Shown here: piece after piece, positions 1-5,175 of the stretch | Layout: every line of letters starts with the position of its first letter | Numbering within the stretch: the stretch's first letter is position 1 | NCBI GenBank assembly: GCA_903853185.1 | Contig: CAINSX010000038.1 | Span: 1 to 6,959 of the forward strand | Source: an uncultured Opitutia bacterium | GTDB lineage: Bacteria > Verrucomicrobiota > Verrucomicrobiia > Opitutales > UBA953 | Direction: 5' to 3' | DNA length: 6,959 bases | Notes under the pieces: generated by a model | Databases searched by the model: none | What the model saw: only the letters and a program-made list of their open reading frames with translations | What the model was told of the DNA's origin: nothing | Position numbers and translations under genes: made by a program

Positions 1-109
1 CCTCGAGCACGGGAAGCTCGTGCAGAGAGGTGCCCACGAGCAGCTGATGGCCGAGGACGGCCATTATCGTCGCGCCATCCTCGTCCAATCGGAAGGAGCC
101 CCCGCATGA
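1..109 (+). CDS. C-terminal tail of an ABC exporter half-transporter (partial, 5' end outside window)
   Basis: Reading from base 2 gives 35 codons that end in TGA at 107-109, with no stop before them. The peptide starts LEHGKLVQRGAHEQLM and continues with a GHYRR segment. In ABC exporters the stretch after the H-loop ends in the same way, with a turn like 'G+(I/V)(V/E)+G(T/A)HEQL' followed by G-x-Y. The complete gene downstream has the equivalent segment near its own C-terminus (residues about 572-592). This fragment is therefore the end of the nucleotide-binding domain of a sister half-transporter. Its stop overlaps the next start codon in an ATGA arrangement, which indicates one operon and probably a heterodimeric partner. 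Nothing can be said about its transmembrane part or its active-site residues, which lie outside the window. Confidence 0.85.
   Translation, partial: LEHGKLVQRGAHEQLMAEDGHYRRAILVQSEGAPA
93..98 (+). promoter_or_regulatory. Shine-Dalgarno site for the second ABC half-transporter
   Basis: AAGGAG lies inside the last codons of the upstream ABC gene, 7 nt before the ATG at 106. It fixes that ATG as the start and, with the ATGA overlap, supports translational coupling of the two halves. It also shows that this organism uses classical Shine-Dalgarno sites, which makes the weak or blocked sites elsewhere in the window worth noting. Confidence 0.75.
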
Positions 110-1914
110 GCAAAGACCGCCTCGAGATCGCGGTCCGCCGCATCCGCCCCGACGAAGAAGAGCCTGATCGCCTACCCCTGCGCTGGTCGACCATCGCCCG
201 CCTGTTGGCCTTTACCGGCCCGCATCGTCTGCAACGCAATACCCTGCTTTGCCTCTGCGTCTTCCGCGCGATGGCGCTGCCCGGCCTCGCCTGGCTCGTC
301 GGATATATCATCAAGGGGCCCGTGGCGACCGGCGACGGCCCGGCGACCTTCCGCGCGCTCGCCCTGTTCACGGCTTTCTTCATTGTCGCAGACGTCGCGC
401 TCTACTGGCGCATCCGCCTCGCCCACCAGATCGGCGAGAACGTCCTCCGCGACCTGCGCGACCGCCTGATGGCCCATTTGCTCACGCAGCCGCTCTCGTT
501 CTTCCACGCCCGTCGGCATGGTAGCCTGATCAGCCGCATGATCTCGGACATCGAGGCGATGCGTAACGGGATCCAGAACAACTTCTTCATTACCTTCGTC
601 TCGCTAGGGCAGATGACCTGCGCGGCCGCGCTTATGCTGCTCGCCAACCCGCGGCTGTTCCTCGTCCTGCTGGCCATCGTCCCCTGCCTCCTGCTCGTCC
701 ACGGCTTCTTCCGCGGCAAGATCCTGCACGCCTCGCGCGTCCAGCAGGAGACCTTCTCCCGCGTGACCTCCGCGCTGGCCGAGACGGTCCAGGGCATCCG
801 CGTGACGCAGGGCTTCGCTCGCGAGGACACCAACGCCGGCATCTTCACCCGGCTCGTCCGCAGCCTCGCCGGCAACGTGGTGAAGACCGCCAGCCTCACG
901 GCGCTCTACCTGCCGCTACTCGAACTCAACGCCCAAGGCTTCATGGCCGCGCTCATCGGCGTCGGGGGCTGGGCGGCGCTCTCCGGCACCGGCACGGGTC
1001 TCGGCGATCTCGTGACCTTCTTCTTCCTGGCCGACCTCTTCTTCTCGCCGATCACGATCATCGGCACGCAGCTCTCCGAAGCCACGCTCGCGATGGCCGG
1101 CGCCGAACGCTACTTCCGCCTGCTCGACACCCCGCCGGCTTGGACCGACAAGCCGACCGCTACAGAATGCCCGCCGCTCAAAGGCCACGTGGAGTTCCGC
1201 GATATCCAGTTCGCCTACATCCAAGACCGCCCCGTGCTGCATGGCATCTCTTTCGTCGCGCAGCCGGGACAGGTCATCGCGCTCGTGGGACACACGGGCT
1301 CAGGCAAATCCACCATCATCGGCTTGCTGGCGAAGTTCCAGTTGCCGCTCAGCGGTCAGGTGCTGGTCGACGGCCATGACCTCGCCGACGTCCGCCAGGA
1401 GACCTTGCGTCGCCAGATGGGCTTCGTCTTCCAGCAGAACTTCCTCTTTGCGGGCACGATTGCCGAGAACGTGAAATCGGCCCGCCCCGACGCGACCGAC
1501 GAGGAGATCCGGCAGGCCTTCCGTGACCTCGACTGCCTCGATCTGATCGAAGACCTCCCGGCCGGCATCCACACGCCCTGCTCCGAAAAGGGCCGCGGCC
1601 TCTCGATGGGCCAGCAGCAGCTCGTCGCCTTCGCGCGGGCCCTGCTAGCCAATCCGCGTATCCTCGTGCTCGACGAAGCCACCAGCGCGGTCGATACGCT
1701 CACTGAAGCCAGGCTGCAGGTCGCCCTCGCTCGCCTCATGAAGGGCCGCACGAGCTTCGTGGTCGCTCACCGCCTCAGCACGATCCGCCGGGCCGACTGC
1801 GTCATCGTCCTCGACGAAGGCCGCATCGTCGAACGGGGCACGCACGAGCAGCTTCTCGCCTTGCACGGCGCCTACGCGGGGCTGCACCGCGACTTCCTGA
1901 GCTCGACGACCTGA
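106..1914 (+). CDS. ABC exporter half-transporter, fused permease and ATPase (MdlB/MsbA-like, type IV fold)
   Basis: This 602-residue inner-membrane protein has the usual length and order of a bacterial ABC exporter half. About six hydrophobic segments (residues roughly 46-70, 83-101, 160-180, 183-202, 265-291 and 301-320) form the permease. The ATPase follows from about residue 360. It carries an A-loop Tyr371, Walker A GHTGSGKST (395-403), a Q-loop near Gln443/444, signature LSMGQ (499-503), Walker B ILVLDE with catalytic Glu524, D-loop SAVD (527-530) and switch His555. All key ATPase residues are present, so this half should hydrolyse ATP. The signature has Met instead of the usual Gly at its third position, a tolerated variation. 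The start is set by AAGGAG 7 nt upstream and by the 4-bp overlap with the sister gene, suggesting a heterodimer. Substrate unknown: lipid, drug or peptide export are all possible. Confidence 0.95.
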   Translation: MSKDRLEIAVRRIRPDEEEPDRLPLRWSTIARLLAFTGPHRLQRNTLLCLCVFRAMALPGLAWLVGYIIKGPVATGDGPATFRALALFTAFFIVADVALYWRIRLAHQIGENVLRDLRDRLMAHLLTQPLSFFHARRHGSLISRMISDIEAMRNGIQNNFFITFVSLGQMTCAAALMLLANPRLFLVLLAIVPCLLLVHGFFRGKILHASRVQQETFSRVTSALAETVQGIRVTQGFAREDTNAGIFTRLVRSLAGNVVKTASLTALYLPLLELNAQGFMAALIGVGGWAALSGTGTGLGDLVTFFFLADLFFSPITIIGTQLSEATLAMAGAERYFRLLDTPPAWTDKPTATECPPLKGHVEFRDIQFAYIQDRPVLHGISFVAQPGQVIALVGHTGSGKSTIIGLLAKFQLPLSGQVLVDGHDLADVRQETLRRQMGFVFQQNFLFAGTIAENVKSARPDATDEEIRQAFRDLDCLDLIEDLPAGIHTPCSEKGRGLSMGQQQLVAFARALLANPRILVLDEATSAVDTLTEARLQVALARLMKGRTSFVVAHRLSTIRRADCVIVLDEGRIVERGTHEQLLALHGAYAGLHRDFLSSTT

Positions 1915-1920
1915 CGGCGC

Positions 1921-2982
1921 CTACTTGGCCGCGGGGACGTTGCCGAAGTTCGGCCGCCGCGGCTTGGGCTTCTCTTCCGACTTAGCCGGCGGCTTGGGGT
2001 CGACTAAGCTCGTCGGGAATGCCGCCGCGATGCCCTGGGTTCGCACGCTCTTATAGAGATCTCCGACCGGAGACTTGCGGAAGGTTTCGACCTGCAGGTT
2101 TTGGTAGGTCACCACCTCATCCTTTGCTTTGACTGTCAGTGATAGGTCGAGGCGCACCGCTTGGCTGACTGTTCCCCCCGAGAACTTGAAGTCCTTCCGG
2201 GCGCCAAGGGTGACGAGCGCGAGGCCCTTCGGGTCTTGGTGCACCGGCACGCTCCAGGTCTCGGCCGTGGTCAGGCCCGGAGGCAAAATAATCAGGACAG
2301 TGCGGACCGGTCCGCCGGGATTCCCGGCGTAGACAAGCCGGCGACGGACCAGCGGCCAATAACGTCGCCCCTGCTCATCGACCGCCTCGGTGCCGCCCGG
2401 CCCCTCAACGACGAGCATGCGCTCTTTCAGGAATAGAATCTCGGCGGGCGTCAGGTTCGCCTGCACCGTGCCGACCCGACGGATCGGTCCTTCATCAGCC
2501 GCCGCCTCCGCCGAAACCAGCACCACCAATTCGACCGGTCCAGCCACGCGATGGTCGATCCAAGCAATCACGCCGTAGGGCACGACCGTCATGGCCGCGG
2601 CAAGCAGCAAGCCGCCGCCCAGGGCTTTCGGAAAGTCATACCGGGCCAGTAACGCCGTCATCAGGGCCGCGCCGGCGAAACCGGCGGCATGCACCGAGAT
2701 ATCCGTGCCCAGCGTCCATTGGGCCATCTCGAAGTCGTCGGCGTACCCGAACCAGCGAATCCGGAAAAACATCGCGACCACCCAGAGCGTGCCAGCCGTC
2801 GCCCCGATGAGCGGCGCATAACGCGGGCCACTACGATCGTAGACGCGGGTAAGTAAGGCTGAGAGCAACGCCGCGAACAAACCGCCGAAGAAGGCGTCCT
2901 TCAACGAAGCCACGCCCGTCAGGGCGGCGGCGACCACGAGGAACGCCCAAGTAAACCAGTAGGTCCGGGCGTAGGTCTTCAT
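1921..2982 (-). CDS. Unknown five-helix membrane protein with soluble C-terminal domain, coupled to glgC
   Basis: I do not recognise this 353-residue protein. The N-terminal 140 residues hold about five hydrophobic helices (roughly 10-27, 29-45, 56-73, 92-112 and 119-141), with charged or aromatic loops between them. There is no cleavable signal peptide. Residues about 145-325 look like a soluble, mixed, strand-rich domain with several Gly/Pro turns. The end is a low-complexity Pro/Lys/Glu tail (about 328-353). I see no catalytic motif. Its ATG (2982-2980) overlaps the glgC TGA (2981-2979) in an ATGA arrangement, and there is no well-spaced Shine-Dalgarno site upstream, so translation probably depends on ribosomes finishing glgC. 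That ties its expression to glycogen-precursor synthesis, but a shared function is only inferred. It ends 6 bp from the convergent ABC gene. Confidence 0.85.
   Translation of the reverse strand: MKTYARTYWFTWAFLVVAAALTGVASLKDAFFGGLFAALLSALLTRVYDRSGPRYAPLIGATAGTLWVVAMFFRIRWFGYADDFEMAQWTLGTDISVHAAGFAGAALMTALLARYDFPKALGGGLLLAAAMTVVPYGVIAWIDHRVAGPVELVVLVSAEAAADEGPIRRVGTVQANLTPAEILFLKERMLVVEGPGGTEAVDEQGRRYWPLVRRRLVYAGNPGGPVRTVLIILPPGLTTAETWSVPVHQDPKGLALVTLGARKDFKFSGGTVSQAVRLDLSLTVKAKDEVVTYQNLQVETFRKSPVGDLYKSVRTQGIAAAFPTSLVDPKPPAKSEEKPKPRRPNFGNVPAAK
1928..1963. repeat. Nested inverted repeat at the convergent gene junction, possible terminator-like hairpin
   Basis: GCCGCGG (1928-1934) pairs with CCGCGGC (1957-1963). 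Inside it, GCCGAA (1942-1947) pairs with TTCGGC (1949-1954). The structure lies in the last codons of the minus-strand membrane-protein gene, just past the stop of the plus-strand ABC gene. No T-tract follows on either strand, so it is not a canonical intrinsic terminator. It may only reflect GC-rich codons for the Arg/Pro/Gly/Ala-rich C-terminal tail, but it is the only hairpin I see near this junction. Confidence 0.3.
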
Positions 2983-4274
2983 TCCCCGACGATCGTTCCA
3001 GGCGGAACGATGGCGCCCTTCTTGACGACGATCACGCCGTCACGAACGAACAAGGCGTCGGTCTCCCACTTCTCGGGCAGGCCAGTGGGGGCGAGGCGAC
3101 AACCGGCGCCGATGCGCGCGTTCTTGTCGATGATCGCGTTGCGGATCAGGCAATTCGGGCCGACGCCGACGTCCGGTCGACCGAGGGAGTGGTTCTTGGC
3201 GAGGTCGTGCGGACGCTCAAAGGCGTCGGCGCCCATCATGACCACGTTCTCAAGACGGGAGCCGGTGCGGATCACGGAACGGACGCCGATGACGCAGCGA
3301 TCGAGCTCGGAATCGTCGACGATGGCACCGTCGGCCATCAGCACGCGACGTGAACGGGCGCCATTAAGCTTAGCTGGAGGCAGGTAGCGGGAATGGGTGT
3401 AGACTGGGTTCTGGCCGTCGAAGAAATCGAACGGAGGCACCGGGTCGGTGAGGGTGAGATTGCACTCCCAGAAGGAACCCACGGTGCCGATATCTTCCCA
3501 GTAACCGTCGAAGACGTAGGCCATCATGCGCTTCGATGCCAGCAAGCCCGGGATGACTTCCTTACCGAAGTCAGTCTGCGCCGGGTCGGCCAGCGCCTCG
3601 CGCATAACCTTACCGGAGAACAGGTAGATGCCCATCGAAGCCAGGCAGTAAGGCTTGTCGGACTTGTCGGACAGGCGCGCCCGGGCGTTGCCACCGAGGA
3701 CGAGGGAAGAGATGACGGCGGGGTCCTTGGGCTTCTCGACGAACTCCACGATACGCAGGTCGGCGTTGACGCGCATGACGCCGAGGGCGCTGACCTGATC
3801 AGACGGCATCGCCTTGGCGGCAATCGTGACGTCGGCGGCATTCTCCATGTGCTGGCGGGCAAGCTCGTCGAAATCGAGGCGGTAGAGTTGGTCGCCGGAA
3901 AGGATCAGCACCAGGTCCTCGTCCTTCAGGTTGTAATGGTGGAGGTTCTGGCGGACCGCGTCGGCCGTACCCTGATACCAGGATTCCTTGTCGCCGGTCT
4001 GCTCGGCAGCGAGGATGTCGACGAAGCCGCGACCGAAGCCGTCGAACTTATACGTCTGCTGGATGTGCTTATGGAGCGAAGCGGTGTTGAACTGGGTCAG
4101 GACGAAGATCTGGTTGAAGCCAGAGTTAAGGCAGTTGCTGATCGGGATATCGACCAAGCGGTAGTTGCTGGCGAGCGGCACGGCCGGCTTGCAGCGGTCC
4201 TTGGTCAGGGGATAGAGGCGGGAGCCACGACCGCCCCCCATGATGATGCTGATGACGCGAGGGAGGGAAGGCAT
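2979..4274 (-). CDS. glgC: Glucose-1-phosphate adenylyltransferase (ADP-glucose pyrophosphorylase)
   Basis: This cytoplasmic enzyme makes ADP-glucose and pyrophosphate from ATP and glucose 1-phosphate, the committed step of bacterial glycogen synthesis. The reading frame stays open further upstream, but homology starts at the ATG at 4274. That gives 431 residues, the normal length, beginning MPSLPRVISIIMGGGRG. Visible motifs are the nucleotide loop GGGRGSRLYPLT (13-24), KPAVPL (29-34), DIPISNC (42-48), WYQGTADAVRQ (99-109), the catalytic SGDQLYRLDF (126-135, Asp128), the sugar-phosphate site EKP (180-182) and GYWEDIGT (257-264). A left-handed beta-helix domain follows from about 290. DIPISNC and the C-terminal IIDKNARIG and VIVVKKGA segments resemble the plant/cyanobacterial type rather than the enterobacterial fructose-bisphosphate-activated type. 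No glgA or glgB is adjacent. The membrane protein downstream overlaps its stop by 4 bp. Confidence 0.97.
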   Translation of the reverse strand: MPSLPRVISIIMGGGRGSRLYPLTKDRCKPAVPLASNYRLVDIPISNCLNSGFNQIFVLTQFNTASLHKHIQQTYKFDGFGRGFVDILAAEQTGDKESWYQGTADAVRQNLHHYNLKDEDLVLILSGDQLYRLDFDELARQHMENAADVTIAAKAMPSDQVSALGVMRVNADLRIVEFVEKPKDPAVISSLVLGGNARARLSDKSDKPYCLASMGIYLFSGKVMREALADPAQTDFGKEVIPGLLASKRMMAYVFDGYWEDIGTVGSFWECNLTLTDPVPPFDFFDGQNPVYTHSRYLPPAKLNGARSRRVLMADGAIVDDSELDRCVIGVRSVIRTGSRLENVVMMGADAFERPHDLAKNHSLGRPDVGVGPNCLIRNAIIDKNARIGAGCRLAPTGLPEKWETDALFVRDGVIVVKKGAIVPPGTIVGE

Positions 4275-4298
4275 GGCGGGATGACCTACCTTCCCTCC
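4262..4298 (-). promoter_or_regulatory. Inverted repeat that can sequester the glgC ribosome-binding site
   Basis: On the plus strand GGAGGGAAGG (4262-4271) and CCTTCCCTCC (4289-4298) form a perfect 10-bp inverted repeat. In the glgC mRNA, which is read right to left, the purine tract GGAGGGAAGG upstream of the AUG can pair with CCUUCCCUCC in codons 2-5. A further U-G and A-U pair extend the stem into the AUG itself. The tract contains the only good Shine-Dalgarno match for glgC: GGAGG sits 19 nt before the AUG, with weaker AAGG and TAGG at 14 and 10 nt. Folding would hide both it and the start codon. The dyad could instead be a protein operator, or chance in purine-rich sequence. Confidence 0.5.
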
Positions 4299-4377
4299 GG
4301 TCGCCCTCGCCCTCAAGCGGAAAAGGGTGAATGGCGGCTTGAAGGAGACACCGTGACGGGGTTGCATCGGCTTCCGC
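4275..4377. promoter_or_regulatory. Divergent intergenic region between glgC and the walJ-like gene
   Basis: These 103 bp must hold the start signals for both outward-facing genes. On the minus strand I see no convincing -35/-10 pair for glgC, only the purine-rich tract and the inverted repeat overlapping its start. On the plus strand TTGAAG (4339-4344) and TTGCAT (4362-4367), 17 bp apart, form a weak promoter-like pair. The strongest Shine-Dalgarno match here, AAGGAG (4342-4347), is 30 nt from the nuclease ATG but 5 nt from an out-of-frame GTG at 4353. Confidence 0.6.
4339..4367 (+). promoter_or_regulatory. Weak candidate promoter for the walJ-like gene
   Basis: TTGAAG (4339-4344) matches four of six bases of the -35 consensus. 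TTGCAT (4362-4367) matches about three of six of the -10, at the ideal 17-bp spacing. If used, transcription would start at or within a few bases of the ATG at 4378, giving a leaderless mRNA. That would explain the missing Shine-Dalgarno site. The -10 match is poor, so this is only a suggestion. Confidence 0.2.
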
Positions 4378-5172
4378 ATGGCCTTCGCCTTCCACATCCT
4401 CGGCACGAGCAGCTCCGGCAACTGCTCCCTGCTGGAAGCGGGCGGCGTGCGCGTAATGCTGGACGCAGGCTTCCAAGGCCCCCGCCTTGAGGCTTCGCTA
4501 CAGAAGCTCGGCATAGAGGCGCGCGCCCTCGACGCCGTCTTCATTACCCACGAACACTCGGACCACTGCATCGGCCTCCCCGCCCTACTCCGTCAGAACC
4601 CCTCACTGAAGGTCTTCGCCAACCGCGAGACCGCGCGCCGCATCAAGGACTCGCTCAAATCACAACCTGACTGGCAGCTGTTCGAGACCGGCACGACCTT
4701 CGAATTCCGCGGGCTGCAGGTCACCTCGATTCCGATCCCCCATGACGCCGCGGATCCGGTCGGCTTCGCCTTCGATCTGCCCGCCGAAGACGCGCGCCCT
4801 GCCAAGCGCCTGACCTGGCTGACCGACCTCGGACACGCCACCTCCGTCGTGAAGCACCACGTCTCGCTAGCCGACATCCTCGTACTGGAGGCGAACTACG
4901 ATGACGAGATGCTCGACCTCTCCAAGCGCCCAGCTTCACTCAAGCAGCGCATCCGCGGCAACTTCGGCCACCTCTCGAACGTCCAGACAAAAGACCTCCT
5001 GCTCGGCCTGCGCGAATGGCAGACGACGGAGCTCTACCTCGGCCATCTCAGCAAAGAGTGTAACCGGACCGTCATCGTTGACGCCCTGATGAACGAGGTG
5101 CGCGACCAGAAGACCGACCTCCGCATCACGGTGGTCGACCCTCTGGAGGATAATCCGGTCAGCCTCTGGTAA
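4378..5172 (+). CDS. walJ: Metallo-beta-lactamase-fold exonuclease/hydrolase, YycJ/WalJ family
   Basis: This 264-residue cytoplasmic protein has the family's usual length and opening: a strand, then LGTSSSGNCS (8-17) and MLDAG (27-31). The metal-binding signature THEHSDH (57-63) supplies His58, His60, Asp62 and His63. Further likely ligands or conserved positions are His122 in PHDAADP, Asp150 in TDLGH, EANYD (171-175), GHLSN (197-201) and GHLSKECN (222-229). The last two are typical of YycJ/WalJ. Members are described as 5'-3' DNA exonucleases linked to mismatch repair, and in Firmicutes the gene lies beside the walKR operon; no such neighbours are seen here. The start is forced: an in-frame TGA lies at 4354-4356 and no ATG, GTG or TTG comes between it and 4378. 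No Shine-Dalgarno site is properly spaced. A general MBL hydrolase is the alternative. The gene ends 3 bp from its convergent neighbour. Confidence 0.88.
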   Translation: MAFAFHILGTSSSGNCSLLEAGGVRVMLDAGFQGPRLEASLQKLGIEARALDAVFITHEHSDHCIGLPALLRQNPSLKVFANRETARRIKDSLKSQPDWQLFETGTTFEFRGLQVTSIPIPHDAADPVGFAFDLPAEDARPAKRLTWLTDLGHATSVVKHHVSLADILVLEANYDDEMLDLSKRPASLKQRIRGNFGHLSNVQTKDLLLGLREWQTTELYLGHLSKECNRTVIVDALMNEVRDQKTDLRITVVDPLEDNPVSLW

Positions 5173-5175
5173 GGC

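Noticed and set aside
3393..4490. A 365-codon plus-strand open frame antisense to glgC
   Set aside because: It lies opposite an unmistakable glgC and is rich in Val, Asp, Glu and Arg, as expected for a complement of GC-rich codons. It has no recognisable motif and runs into the walJ-like gene out of frame. It is a shadow.
4275..4571. N-terminal extension of glgC by 99 residues
   Set aside because: The frame is open, but the extra residues are antisense to the walJ-like gene and resemble no GlgC N-terminus. The normal family start fits the ATG at 4274.
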